A stretch of DNA of 64,000 nucleotides from Cupriavidus basilensis (GTDB lineage Bacteria; Pseudomonadota; Gammaproteobacteria; Burkholderiales; Burkholderiaceae): NCBI RefSeq assembly GCF_000832305.1, contig NZ_CP010536.1:1178001-1242000 (forward strand), given 5' to 3'. The notes under the pieces were generated by a model. That model was not told the DNA's origin and ran no database searches. It saw only the letters and a list, made by a program, of their open reading frames with translations. The number at the start of each line of letters is the position of its first letter. Within the stretch, counting starts at the first letter, position 1. The translations under genes and the position numbers were made by a program. Positions 46,016 through 55,121 of this stretch are shown piece after piece.

Positions 46016-46666
46016 ATGGAACTCACGACCACCATCTTCTATGTCTTTGCGCTGGTGCTGGTGCTCTCCGCACTGAAAGTCATCACCGCGAAGAACCCGG
46101 TGCACTCCGCACTGTTCCTCGTGCTGTCGTTTTTTACGGCAGCCGCGATCTGGATGCTGCTGAAGGCCGAATTCCTCGCCATCCTGCTGGTGCTGGTGTA
46201 CGTGGGCGCCGTGATGGTGCTGTTCCTGTTCGTGGTGATGATGATCGATATCGACATCGAGCACCTGCGGCGGGACTTCTGGACCTATGTGCCGCTGGCT
46301 TCGGTGATCGGCGCGCTGATCATCGGCGAGATGGCCACCGTGCTGGTGCGTAACTTCATCGGCACCACGGTGCCGCTGAACAACGTGGCGCAGGGCCCGG
46401 ACTACTCCAACACGGCCGCGCTCGGCAAGCTGATCTACACCGACTACATCTACGCCTTTGAAGTGGCGGGCATCATCCTGCTGGTGGCGATCATCGCCGC
46501 CGTCGCGCTGACGCTGCGCCGCCGCAAGGACAACAAGTCGCAAGACGTGGGCGAGCAGTTGCGTACCCGCCGCCAGGACCGCGTGCGCCTGGTCTCGATG
46601 CCCAGCGAAGCCCGTGCCGGCACCCAAGCCAGCCCGGATGCCGCGGCTGCCGCTAACAAGAACTAA
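46016..46666 (+). CDS. nuoJ: NADH-quinone oxidoreductase subunit J
   Basis: Membrane subunit with five helices, the third containing the family's pi-bulge region ([17 protein letters not shown]). The 216-residue form exceeds the 184-residue Escherichia coli protein by a charged, alanine-rich C-terminal tail. The ATG at 46016 follows GAGGACC; upstream in-frame codons lie in the hairpin spacer and are not conserved. Confidence 0.96.
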   Translation: MELTTTIFYVFALVLVLSALKVITAKNPVHSALFLVLSFFTAAAIWMLLKAEFLAILLVLVYVGAVMVLFLFVVMMIDIDIEHLRRDFWTYVPLASVIGALIIGEMATVLVRNFIGTTVPLNNVAQGPDYSNTAALGKLIYTDYIYAFEVAGIILLVAIIAAVALTLRRRKDNKSQDVGEQLRTRRQDRVRLVSMPSEARAGTQASPDAAAAANKN

Positions 46667-46682
46667 AGCCCGGAGAAACGCT

Positions 46683-46988
46683 GTGCTCTCTCTCGCCCAT
46701 TTCCTCGTGCTCGGTGCGATCCTGTTCGCCATCAGCATCGTTGGTATTTTCCTGAACCGCAAGAACGTGATCGTGCTGCTGATGGCGATCGAGCTGATGC
46801 TGCTTGCGGTCAATATGAACTTCGTCGCCTTCTCGCACTATCTGGGCGACCTGGCAGGACAGGTTTTCGTTTTCTTTATCCTCACGGTGGCTGCGGCCGA
46901 ATCGGCAATCGGCCTTGCAATCCTGGTCGTGCTGTTCCGCAACCTGGACACGATCAACGTGGACGACATGGACACCCTCAAGGGTTGA
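46683..46988 (+). CDS. nuoK: NADH-quinone oxidoreductase subunit K
   Basis: Antiporter-like (MrpC-type) membrane subunit of 101 residues with three helices. The glutamates that line the proton path lie in [13 protein letters not shown] and [13 protein letters not shown]. The start is GTG at 46683, eight bases after a CCGGAGAAA ribosome site; this gives the family N-terminus [14 protein letters not shown]. An ATG further upstream would lie inside nuoJ. Confidence 0.97.
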   Translation: MLSLAHFLVLGAILFAISIVGIFLNRKNVIVLLMAIELMLLAVNMNFVAFSHYLGDLAGQVFVFFILTVAAAESAIGLAILVVLFRNLDTINVDDMDTLKG

Positions 46989-47047
46989 TCCGCGCCGCTA
47001 CGTTATGAATCAAGACCGTTCTCCGACCGCACACCACTAAGCGTCCT

Positions 47048-49147
47048 ATGGCAACCACGCTCGACCCCAACCTGCTACTGGCGATTCCGCTCGCACCGCT
47101 CGCCGGTGCAGCCATCGCCGGCCTGTTCGGCACCAAGTTCTTCAGCACATTCTCCTCGGAGACACGCGCCGGCCGCACGCTGGCCCACACCGTGACGATT
47201 CTCGGCGTGGCGATTTCCTGCCTGCTGTCGATCATCGTGCTGATGGACGTCATGAACGGCGCGAGCTTCAACGCCACCGTGTACGAGTGGATGAAGATCG
47301 GCGACCTGAAGATGGAAGTGGGCTTCCTGGTCGACTCGCTGACCGCGATGATGATGGTGGTGGTGACCTTCGTCTCGCTGATGGTGCACATCTACACCGT
47401 CGGTTACATGAGCGAAGACCCCGGCTACAACCGCTTCTTCGCCTACATCTCGCTGTTCACCTTCTCGATGCTGATGCTGGTGATGAGCAACAACTTCCTG
47501 CAGCTGTTCTTCGGCTGGGAAGCTGTGGGCCTGGTGTCGTACCTGCTGATCGGCTTCTGGTACACCCGCCCGACCGCCATCTTCGCCAACCTGAAGGCGT
47601 TCCTGGTCAACCGCGTGGGTGACTTCGGCTTCATCCTCGGCATCGGCCTGCTGCTGGCCTACAGCGGCAGCATGAACTACACCGAAGTCTTCGCCGCGCG
47701 CGACCAGCTGGCCACGGTGATCTTCCCGGGCACCGACTGGTTGATGATCACGGTCGCCTGCATCTGCCTGTTCATCGGCGCCATGGGCAAGTCGGCGCAG
47801 TTCCCGCTGCACGTGTGGCTGCCTGACTCGATGGAAGGCCCGACCCCGATCTCCGCGCTGATCCACGCCGCCACCATGGTGACGGCCGGCATCTTCATGG
47901 TCGCGCGCATGTCGCCGCTGTTCGAGCTGTCGGACACCGCGCTGTCGTTCGTGCTGGTGATCGGCGCCATTACCGCGCTGTTCATGGGCTTCCTGGGCAT
48001 CATCCAGAACGACATCAAGCGCGTGGTGGCTTACTCCACGCTGTCGCAGCTGGGCTACATGACCGTCGCCCTGGGCGCCTCGGCATACTCGGTGGCCGTG
48101 TTCCACCTGATGACCCACGCATTCTTCAAGGCACTGCTGTTCCTTGCCGCGGGCTCGGTCATCATCGGCATGCACCACGATCAGGACATCCGCAACATGG
48201 GTGGCCTGCGCAAATACATGCCGATTACCTGGATCACCTCGCTGGTGGGCTCGCTGGCCCTGATCGGCACGCCGTTCTTTGCTGGTTTCTACTCCAAGGA
48301 CTCGATTATCGAGGCCGTGGCCGAGTCGCATATCCCGGGCTCGGGATTCGCTTACTTCGCGGTGCTGGCAGGGGTGTTCGTCACGGCGTTCTACTCGTTC
48401 CGCATGTACTTCCTGGTGTTCCACGGCGAAGAGCGTTTCGGCAAGGAAGACCACCACGCGCATCACGCCGGCAACCATGACGATGAGGAGGCAACGGCCG
48501 ACCATCATCACGGCCTGGCCCCGGGCGAGAAGCCGCACGAGTCGCCGTGGGTCGTCACGCTGCCGCTGGTGCTGCTGGCCATCCCGTCGGTGGTGATCGG
48601 CGCGATCGCGATCGGCCCGATGCTGTTCGGCGACTTCTTCAAGAATGGCGTGGCCTTCAAGAACGTGATCTACGTGGGCGAGAACCACCATGCGATGGCG
48701 GAACTGACCGAAGCCTTCCACGGCTGGGTGGCGATGGGCCTGCATTCGCTGACCACGCCGGTGCTGTGGCTGGCCATCTCGGGTGTGGTGCTGTCCTGGT
48801 TCTTCTACATGAAGCGCCCGGATATCCCCGCCGCGATCAAGCAACGCTGCTCGGGCCTGTACACGCTGCTCGACAACAAGTACTACATGGACGCCATCAA
48901 CGAGGCAGTGTTTGCCCGCGGTGCACGTCTGCTTGGCACCGGCCTGTGGAAGGGCGGCGACCAGGGGCTGATCGATGGCCTGGTGGTCAACGGTGCCGCA
49001 CGTGTGGTCGGCTGGTTCGCTTCGGTGAGCCGCTACCTGCAGTCCGGCTATATCTACCATTACGCATTCGCCATGATCCTGGGCATGCTGGTACTGCTGA
49101 CGATGACGGTGTTCGGCACCTCACTCGCCACAGTGGGCACCAAGTAA
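47048..49147 (+). CDS. nuoL: NADH-quinone oxidoreductase subunit L
   Basis: Largest antiporter-like proton-pumping subunit, with the long lateral helix at its C-terminus. The 699-residue protein has the pump core with FFGWEAVGLVSYLLIGFW (Glu), GKSAQFPLHVWLPDSMEGPTP (Lys/His) and DIKRVVAYSTLSQLGYM. Around residues 455-497 there is a His/Asp/Glu-rich loop with segments HHAHHAGNHDDEE and ADHHHGLAPG, absent from most characterised NuoL proteins as far as I know. nuoM follows after 13 bp. Confidence 0.97.
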   Translation: MATTLDPNLLLAIPLAPLAGAAIAGLFGTKFFSTFSSETRAGRTLAHTVTILGVAISCLLSIIVLMDVMNGASFNATVYEWMKIGDLKMEVGFLVDSLTAMMMVVVTFVSLMVHIYTVGYMSEDPGYNRFFAYISLFTFSMLMLVMSNNFLQLFFGWEAVGLVSYLLIGFWYTRPTAIFANLKAFLVNRVGDFGFILGIGLLLAYSGSMNYTEVFAARDQLATVIFPGTDWLMITVACICLFIGAMGKSAQFPLHVWLPDSMEGPTPISALIHAATMVTAGIFMVARMSPLFELSDTALSFVLVIGAITALFMGFLGIIQNDIKRVVAYSTLSQLGYMTVALGASAYSVAVFHLMTHAFFKALLFLAAGSVIIGMHHDQDIRNMGGLRKYMPITWITSLVGSLALIGTPFFAGFYSKDSIIEAVAESHIPGSGFAYFAVLAGVFVTAFYSFRMYFLVFHGEERFGKEDHHAHHAGNHDDEEATADHHHGLAPGEKPHESPWVVTLPLVLLAIPSVVIGAIAIGPMLFGDFFKNGVAFKNVIYVGENHHAMAELTEAFHGWVAMGLHSLTTPVLWLAISGVVLSWFFYMKRPDIPAAIKQRCSGLYTLLDNKYYMDAINEAVFARGARLLGTGLWKGGDQGLIDGLVVNGAARVVGWFASVSRYLQSGYIYHYAFAMILGMLVLLTMTVFGTSLATVGTK

Positions 49148-49160
49148 GGAAAACAAGAAA

Positions 49161-50627
49161 ATGGTTCTGTCTTTCGCTATCTGGCTGCCGATCTTTTTTG
49201 GCCTGCTGATACTAGCCTCGGGTTCCGACCGCAGCCGCTGCTATGTGCGCTGGATGTCGCTGTTCGGCTCCATCGTCAGCTTCATCGTCACGCTGCCTCT
49301 GGTGTTTCATTTCGACCGCTCCACGGCGGCCATGCAGTTCGTCGAGAAGTCGAGCTGGATCGAGCGCTTCAACATCAACTACCACCTGGGTGTCGACGGC
49401 ATCTCGATGTGGTTCGTGGTGCTGACCGCCTTCATCACGGTGATCGTGGTGATCGCCGCCTGGGAGGTGATCACCGAGCGCGTGGCCGAGTACATGGCAG
49501 CGTTCCTGATCCTGTCGGGCGTGATGGTCGGCGTGTTCTGCGCGCTCGACGGCATGCTGTTCTACGTGTTCTTCGAAGCCACGCTGATCCCGATGTACAT
49601 CATCATCGGTGTCTGGGGCGGCCCGAACCGTGTCTACGCGGCCTTCAAGTTCTTCCTCTACACGCTGCTCGGCTCGCTGCTGACGCTGGTTGCGCTGCTG
49701 TACCTGTACAGCAAGACCGGTACGTTCGAGATCCTCGAATGGCACCAGGCCAAGCTGTCGATGAACGAGCAGATCGCGCTGTTCATTGCCTTCTTCATGG
49801 CCTTCGCCGTGAAGGTGCCGATGTGGCCCGTCCACACCTGGCTGCCCGACGCCCACGTGGAAGCGCCGACCGGCGGCTCGGTGGTGCTGGCTGCCATCAT
49901 GCTGAAGCTGGGCGCCTACGGTTTCCTGCGTTTCTCGCTGCCGATCGCACCCGACGCCAGCCATAGCCTGTCCGCGTTCATCATCGCGATCTCGCTGATC
50001 GCCGTCATTTACATCGGTCTGGTCGCGCTGGTGCAGGCCGACATGAAGAAGCTGGTGGCGTACTCGTCGATCGCCCACATGGGCTTCGTCACGCTGGGCT
50101 TCTTCATCTTCAACGAGATCGGCATCGAGGGCGGCATCATCCAGATGATCTCCCACGGCTTTATCTCGGGCGCCATGTTCCTTTGCATCGGCGTGCTGTA
50201 TGACCGGGTGCACTCGCGCCAGATCGCCGATTACGGCGGTGTGGTGAACACCATGCCGAAGTTCGCGGCGCTGTCGGTGTTCTTCGCCATGGCCAACTGC
50301 GGCCTGCCGGCTACCTCGGGTTTCGTCGGTGAGTTCATGGTCATCCTGGGCGCGGTCAAGTTCAATTTCTGGATCGGCCTGCTGGCAGCCACGGCACTAA
50401 TCCTGGGCGCCGCCTATTCGCTGTGGATGGTCAAGCGCGTGATCTTTGGCGACGTGGTGCACAAGCACGTCGCCGAGCTGGTCGACCTGAGCAAGCGCGA
50501 GTTCCTGATGCTCGGCCTGCTGGCGATCATGACCCTGTATATGGGCCTGTATCCGAAACCCTTCACCGATGTGATGCACGCTTCCGTGGTGAACCTGCTG
50601 TCGCACGTGGCGCAGTCGAAGCTGTAA
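49161..50627 (+). CDS. nuoM: NADH-quinone oxidoreductase subunit M
   Basis: Antiporter-like membrane subunit. The 488-residue protein has the functional glutamate in FYVFFEATLIPMYIIIG, the lysine/histidine segment KVPMWPVHTWLPDAHVEAP and DMKKLVAYSSIAHMGFV. Length and helix number (fourteen) are normal. Confidence 0.98.
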   Translation: MVLSFAIWLPIFFGLLILASGSDRSRCYVRWMSLFGSIVSFIVTLPLVFHFDRSTAAMQFVEKSSWIERFNINYHLGVDGISMWFVVLTAFITVIVVIAAWEVITERVAEYMAAFLILSGVMVGVFCALDGMLFYVFFEATLIPMYIIIGVWGGPNRVYAAFKFFLYTLLGSLLTLVALLYLYSKTGTFEILEWHQAKLSMNEQIALFIAFFMAFAVKVPMWPVHTWLPDAHVEAPTGGSVVLAAIMLKLGAYGFLRFSLPIAPDASHSLSAFIIAISLIAVIYIGLVALVQADMKKLVAYSSIAHMGFVTLGFFIFNEIGIEGGIIQMISHGFISGAMFLCIGVLYDRVHSRQIADYGGVVNTMPKFAALSVFFAMANCGLPATSGFVGEFMVILGAVKFNFWIGLLAATALILGAAYSLWMVKRVIFGDVVHKHVAELVDLSKREFLMLGLLAIMTLYMGLYPKPFTDVMHASVVNLLSHVAQSKL

Positions 50628-50645
50628 TCGGGGAGAGAAACAAAC

Positions 50646-52121
50646 ATGCAACCGTCCTCGACATTGGCACCTGTGGCGCCAATCATTTTCCTGGCGATCG
50701 GGATCGCCGCGGTCAACTGGATCGACCTTGCTCGTGGCAAGAACCGCACCAGCGTGGCCTATCCGCTGTCGCTGCTGATCACGCTGGTGCTGACCGCGTG
50801 GTTCGGCATCAACGGCGTGGCCGGCGAGACCCATTACGCCTTCGCCAACCTGGTGGTGGTGGACCCGATGGCCAACCTGCTGTCGGCCTTCGCTTCCGCG
50901 GCGCTGTTCGTCACGCTGGTCTACACCCGTAGCTACCTGGCCGACCGCGACATGTTCAGCGGCGAGTTCTACATGCTCGCGCTGTTCACGCTCGGCGGGC
51001 AGATCGTGATGATTACCGGCAACAACTTCCTGACCCTGTACCTGGGCCTGGAACTGCTGTCGCTGGCATCCTACGCGCTGGTGGCCTTGCGCCGCGACAA
51101 CCGCGTGACCTCCGAATCCGCCATCAAGTACTTCGTGCTGGGCGCACTGGCCTCGGGCTTCCTGCTGTATGGCATGTCCATGCTGTACGGCGCCACCGGC
51201 TCGCTGAACCTCGGCGAAGTGTTCCGCGTGGTGGAATCGGGCCGCGTCAACACCACCATGCTGGCCTTCGGCGTGGTTTTCATCGTGGCCGGCATTGCGT
51301 TCAAGATGGGCGCCGCACCGTTCCACATGTGGATCCCGGACATCTACCAGGGCTCGCCGACCGCGGTGACGCTGCTGATCGCTGGCGCGCCCAAGCTGGC
51401 CGCGTTCGCCATGGCGCTGCGCCTGCTGGTGGAAGGCCTGCTGCCGCTGGCGGTGGACTGGCAAGTCATGCTGATGGTGCTGGCCGTGGCGTCGCTCGCC
51501 ATCGGCAACCTGACCGCCATCGTGCAGACCAACCTGAAGCGGATGCTGGCTTACTCCACCATCTCGCACATGGGCTTCCTGCTGCTGGGCCTGCTGTCCG
51601 GCGTGGCCGACGGCAAGGCCGACGGCGCCGCCAGCGCCTACGGTTCGTCGATGTTCTATGCCGTGACCTACGTGCTGACCACGCTGGGCACCTTCGGCAT
51701 CGTGCTGCTGCGCGCCGGCAAGGATTTCGAAGCCGAGACCCTGGACGACCTCAAGGGCCTGTCGCGCAAGAACCCCTGGTACGCGCTGCTGATGCTGGTG
51801 ATGATGTTCTCGCTGGCCGGCATTCCGCCGACCATGGGCTTCTACGCCAAGCTGGCGGTGCTCGAAGCCGTGGTCAAGAGCGGCATGACCTGGCTGGCCG
51901 TGGTGGCAGTGCTGTTCTCGCTGATCGGCGCGTTCTACTACCTGCGTATCGTCAAGCTGATGTACTTCGATGCGCCGGCCGACGAGCGCAAGCTGGAGTC
52001 CAGCTTTGGCCTGCGTTCGATGCTGACGCTGAACGGCGCGGTCATCATTGCCCTGGGCCTGTTCCCCGCGGCGCTGATGAACCTGTGCTACCAGGCGATC
52101 CGCGCCACGCTGGCGTCCTGA
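50646..52121 (+). CDS. nuoN: NADH-quinone oxidoreductase subunit N
   Basis: Third antiporter-like subunit, 491 residues, fourteen helices. It has [18 protein letters not shown] (Glu), [19 protein letters not shown] and [20 protein letters not shown]. It ends the 14-gene nuo operon; the DUF2818 gene follows after 22 bp and looks co-transcribed. Confidence 0.98.
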   Translation: MQPSSTLAPVAPIIFLAIGIAAVNWIDLARGKNRTSVAYPLSLLITLVLTAWFGINGVAGETHYAFANLVVVDPMANLLSAFASAALFVTLVYTRSYLADRDMFSGEFYMLALFTLGGQIVMITGNNFLTLYLGLELLSLASYALVALRRDNRVTSESAIKYFVLGALASGFLLYGMSMLYGATGSLNLGEVFRVVESGRVNTTMLAFGVVFIVAGIAFKMGAAPFHMWIPDIYQGSPTAVTLLIAGAPKLAAFAMALRLLVEGLLPLAVDWQVMLMVLAVASLAIGNLTAIVQTNLKRMLAYSTISHMGFLLLGLLSGVADGKADGAASAYGSSMFYAVTYVLTTLGTFGIVLLRAGKDFEAETLDDLKGLSRKNPWYALLMLVMMFSLAGIPPTMGFYAKLAVLEAVVKSGMTWLAVVAVLFSLIGAFYYLRIVKLMYFDAPADERKLESSFGLRSMLTLNGAVIIALGLFPAALMNLCYQAIRATLAS

Positions 52122-52143
52122 TGCACCACGGCGGCGTAGCGAT

Positions 52144-52452
52144 ATGAGTTCATCCGCGGCGGGCTGGTTTGTCATCTTGTTGGCATTGGTCTGTGCCAAC
52201 CTGCCGTTCATCAACCAGCGGCTGTTCGCGCTGATTCCGCTGCGTTTGGCCAGGAAGCCGCTGTGGATGAGGCTGGCTGAGTTGATCACCTGGTATGTGG
52301 CGGCAGGCCTGGCCGGCTTCGCCGTGGAGGCGGGGCTGGGCAATGCCTTCCCGCAGGGCTGGCAGTTCTACGCCATTACCGCCTGCATGATGCTGGTGTT
52401 TGCCTTCCCGGGCTTCACCTGGCAGTACCTCGTCAAACATCGCGCGGCTTGA
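52144..52452 (+). CDS. DUF2818 small membrane protein linked to complex I
   Basis: A 102-residue protein of the DUF2818 family with three hydrophobic segments (about 5-22, 45-65, 75-97) and the conserved NLPFINQRLFALIPL stretch after the first helix. Its position directly behind nuoN is, to my knowledge, usual in betaproteobacteria, which suggests a role with complex I, for example assembly or membrane-arm stability. No function is established. The NUDIX gene begins 52 bp after its stop. Confidence 0.88.
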   Translation: MSSSAAGWFVILLALVCANLPFINQRLFALIPLRLARKPLWMRLAELITWYVAAGLAGFAVEAGLGNAFPQGWQFYAITACMMLVFAFPGFTWQYLVKHRAA

Positions 52453-52504
52453 CAGCCGGGTAGCGAAGGCGCCCGGGCCGGCCGCGTCCGGACCCGGAGC
52501 TTTC

Positions 52505-53128
52505 ATGAGCGACAAGATTGACACGCTGGACGCTAGCGAAATCGCCGCTGGCAGCGATCAAGGCCTGAAGGAAGTGTGCGTGGCGTCCGCCACGCTGCAC
52601 ACAGGCAGATTCCTCACTCTCAAGCAAGATATCGTCAAGCTGCCCGACGGCAAGCATGCCGGGCGGGAATACGTGCTGCATCCGGGCGCGGTGATGATGA
52701 TCCCGCTGTTCGACGATGGCACCGTGCTGCTGGAGCGGCAATACCGCTACCCGGTTGGCGAAGTGATGCTGGAGTTTCCTGCCGGCAAGCTGGATCCCCA
52801 GGAAGGCGCACAGCGCTGCGGCGAGCGCGAGCTGCGGGAGGAAACCGGCTACAGCGCGCGGCGTTGGGATTACCTCACGCGCATCCATCCCGTCATTTCG
52901 TATTCCACAGAGTTTATCGATATCTTCCTGGCGCGGGACCTGACCGCCGGGCCGGCACAGCTCGATGAAGGCGAATTCCTCGAGACGTTTATCGTGCCGG
53001 CGGGGCAGGTGATCGATTGGGTGCGCTCGGGGCGGATTACCGACGTGAAGACGATCATCGGCGCGTTCTGGCTGGAGAAGGTGGTGTCGGGGGTATGGGA
53101 GGCGGGGGAGCAGCTACTGCCGCGATAA
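52505..53128 (+). CDS. NUDIX hydrolase, ADP-ribose pyrophosphatase type
   Basis: A 207-residue NUDIX protein of the ADP-ribose diphosphatase group. The box starts at GKLDPQEG and ends RELREETGY, giving the complete G-x5-E-x7-R-E-x2-E-E-x-G pattern (about residues 98-120). The preceding substrate segment is LLERQYRYPVGEVMLEFPAG, which in ADP-ribose hydrolases binds the terminal ribose. Members cleave ADP-ribose to AMP and ribose 5-phosphate, removing a product of NAD turnover, which suits its place after the NADH dehydrogenase operon. The ATG at 52505 (MSDKIDTLDAS) is chosen by the start of similarity. Confidence 0.92.
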   Translation: MSDKIDTLDASEIAAGSDQGLKEVCVASATLHTGRFLTLKQDIVKLPDGKHAGREYVLHPGAVMMIPLFDDGTVLLERQYRYPVGEVMLEFPAGKLDPQEGAQRCGERELREETGYSARRWDYLTRIHPVISYSTEFIDIFLARDLTAGPAQLDEGEFLETFIVPAGQVIDWVRSGRITDVKTIIGAFWLEKVVSGVWEAGEQLLPR

Positions 53129-53307
53129 GGGGTGTTTGTGGGGAGGGCGGCACCGTTTGTGTTTGCGTCTGAGGCCCTGACGCGTCCCACCTCCCAACGG
53201 CGTAAAATCCCCTTTAGCCGTGTGATCGCAGCCATACCTCATCCTCCTTTGCACAAGGCTCCCCGCCAAGGGGATCAGTAATGGCCGCAAAAAAATTAGC
53301 ACGACCG

Positions 53308-53336
53308 TTCACAAAATTCCGTTTCGCGGATACTAT
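53308..53336 (+). promoter_or_regulatory. Sigma70 promoter of the DUF1178 gene
   Basis: TTCACA (53308-53313) and TACTAT (53331-53336) with a 17-bp spacer, 24 bp before the ATG. Each hexamer matches the consensus at 5 of 6 positions. Confidence 0.6.
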
Positions 53337-53360
53337 AGCTTTCGACGGGCTGGAAACATC

Positions 53361-53810
53361 ATGAAGGTGCTCGACCTGCGCTGCGCGCAAGACCATCGTT
53401 TCGAGGGCTGGTTTGCTTCGGAGGACGACGCGCAATCGCAGATTTCGCGAAATCTCGTCCAATGTCCGGTCTGCGAAGACCATGCCATCACCCGGCTGCC
53501 CAGCGCGCCGCGCCTGAATCTCTCGGGTGCGGCCGCCGCGCCGGCGGGCAAGCCGGCTGGGGCGAAGGCCCCCGCGGCGCCGGCGACACTGCAGTCGCTT
53601 TACCTGAAGGCGGTAAAGCAGGTGCTGGCGCAGACCGAAGATGTGGGCGAACGCTTTGCCGAAGAGGCCAGGCGCATGCATTACGACGAAGCGCCGGAAC
53701 GCGGGATCCGCGGCACGGCGTCGCCGGACGAAGTGCAGGCGCTTGCCGAAGAAGGCATCGATACTTTCCAGCTCGTGGTGCCGGATGCGCTCAAGCAGAC
53801 GGCTCACTGA
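53361..53810 (+). CDS. DUF1178 family protein
   Basis: A 149-residue protein of the DUF1178 family. The N-terminal half is zinc-ribbon-like: KVLDLRCAQDHRFEGWFAS and LVQCPVCEDHAITRLPSAP, with Cys8, Cys35 and Cys38 and His12 as possible metal ligands. The C-terminal part is VGERFAEEARRMHYDEAPERGIRG, a family hallmark. Function unknown. It has its own promoter and is not clearly part of the NUDIX operon. Confidence 0.9.
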   Translation: MKVLDLRCAQDHRFEGWFASEDDAQSQISRNLVQCPVCEDHAITRLPSAPRLNLSGAAAAPAGKPAGAKAPAAPATLQSLYLKAVKQVLAQTEDVGERFAEEARRMHYDEAPERGIRGTASPDEVQALAEEGIDTFQLVVPDALKQTAH

Positions 53811-53838
53811 ATAGCGTCCTGTGCCCAAGGCAGTGTTC

Positions 53839-53867
53839 TTGCCGGCGCATGACGCGCTAGCTAGAAC
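53839..53867 (+). promoter_or_regulatory. Candidate promoter of the acyl-CoA dehydrogenase operon
   Basis: TTGCCG (53839-53844) and TAGAAC (53862-53867), 17 bp apart, each 4 of 6 matches. A hairpin GCCGGT/ACCGGC (53873-53878, 53884-53889) lies just after, before the ATG at 53906. Confidence 0.4.
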
Positions 53868-53905
53868 AAACTGCCGGTCTCACACCGGCATCACTGGAGA
53901 CGGGC

Positions 53906-55108
53906 ATGGATCTCAACTATTCGGCGTCCGACGATGCCTTCCGCGCCGAAGTGCGCGGCTGGCTGGAGGCCAACCTGCCGGCGGAAATCAGCAGCAAGAT
54001 TCTGAATCACCGCCGCCCCAACCGCGACGACCTGGTGCGCTGGCACAAGCTGCTGGCGGGCCGTGGCTGGTCCGCGCCGCACTGGCCGGTGCAGTATGGC
54101 GGCACGGGCTGGAACGCAACGCAGCGTCATATCTGGGACGAGGAAAATGCCCGCGTCGGCGCGCCCGGCGTGCTGCCCTTCGGCGTGGCCATGGTCGCGC
54201 CCGTGATCATGAAGTACGGCAGCGAGGCGCAGAAGTCGTACTACCTCCCGCGCATCCTGGATTGCACCGACTGGTGGTGCCAGGGTTACTCCGAGCCGGG
54301 CTCGGGTTCCGACCTGGCGTCGCTGAAGACCCGCGCCGAGCTGACTTCGGACGGCAAGCACTACATCGTCAACGGCCAGAAGACCTGGACCACGCTCGGC
54401 CAGCACGCCGACATGATCTTCTGCCTGGTCCGCACCGATTTCGAAGCCAAGAAGCAAGAAGGCATCTCCTTCCTGCTGATCGACATGAAGACCCCGGGCA
54501 TCACCGTGCGCCCGATCATCATGCTCGACGAAGAGCATGAAGTGAACGAAGTGTTCTTCGACAACGTCCAGGTGCCGGTGGAGAACCGCGTCGGCGAGGA
54601 AAACCGCGGCTGGACTTACGCCAAGTACCTGCTCGGCCATGAGCGCACCGGCATCGCCCGCGTGGGCAACTCCAAGCGCGAGCTGGGCTTCCTCAAGCGC
54701 GTGGCCAAGCAACAGCAGAAGAACGGCCGTCCGCTGCTGGAAGACCCGCTGTTCGGCGCCAAGGTTGCCGCGCTGGAAATCGAGCTGATGGCGCTGGAGT
54801 TGACCGTGCTGCGCGTGGTGTCGAGCGAGAGCGCTGGCAAGGGCCCCGGCCCCGAGGCATCGATGCTCAAGATCAAGGGCACCGAGATCCAGCAGATGCT
54901 GACCGAGCTGATGGTGGAGGCCGTCGGCCCCTACGCCCAGCCGTTCGACACCGCCTACCTGGAATGCGAACACGAACACGCGGTGACCGGCTACGACGAC
55001 GCCGCGCCGCTGGCCGCTTACTACTTCAACTATCGCAAGACCTCCATCTATGGCGGGTCCAACGAAATTCAGAAGAACATCATCAGCCAGATGATCCTGG
55101 GGCTGTGA
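53906..55108 (+). CDS. Acyl-CoA dehydrogenase, pimeloyl-CoA dehydrogenase large-subunit type
   Basis: FAD enzyme introducing the alpha-beta double bond into an acyl-CoA. The 400-residue protein has the three-domain fold: helical N-terminus, the FAD/substrate segment WCQGYSEPGSGSDLASLKTRA (about residues 130-150) and a C-terminal helical domain ending YGGSNEIQKNIISQMILGL. It resembles the large subunit of the PimC/PimD pair that acts on dicarboxylic pimeloyl-CoA. The small-subunit gene follows 13 bp later. The actual substrate is not shown. Confidence 0.9.
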   Translation: MDLNYSASDDAFRAEVRGWLEANLPAEISSKILNHRRPNRDDLVRWHKLLAGRGWSAPHWPVQYGGTGWNATQRHIWDEENARVGAPGVLPFGVAMVAPVIMKYGSEAQKSYYLPRILDCTDWWCQGYSEPGSGSDLASLKTRAELTSDGKHYIVNGQKTWTTLGQHADMIFCLVRTDFEAKKQEGISFLLIDMKTPGITVRPIIMLDEEHEVNEVFFDNVQVPVENRVGEENRGWTYAKYLLGHERTGIARVGNSKRELGFLKRVAKQQQKNGRPLLEDPLFGAKVAALEIELMALELTVLRVVSSESAGKGPGPEASMLKIKGTEIQQMLTELMVEAVGPYAQPFDTAYLECEHEHAVTGYDDAAPLAAYYFNYRKTSIYGGSNEIQKNIISQMILGL

Positions 55109-55121
55109 GGAGACACGCGAT

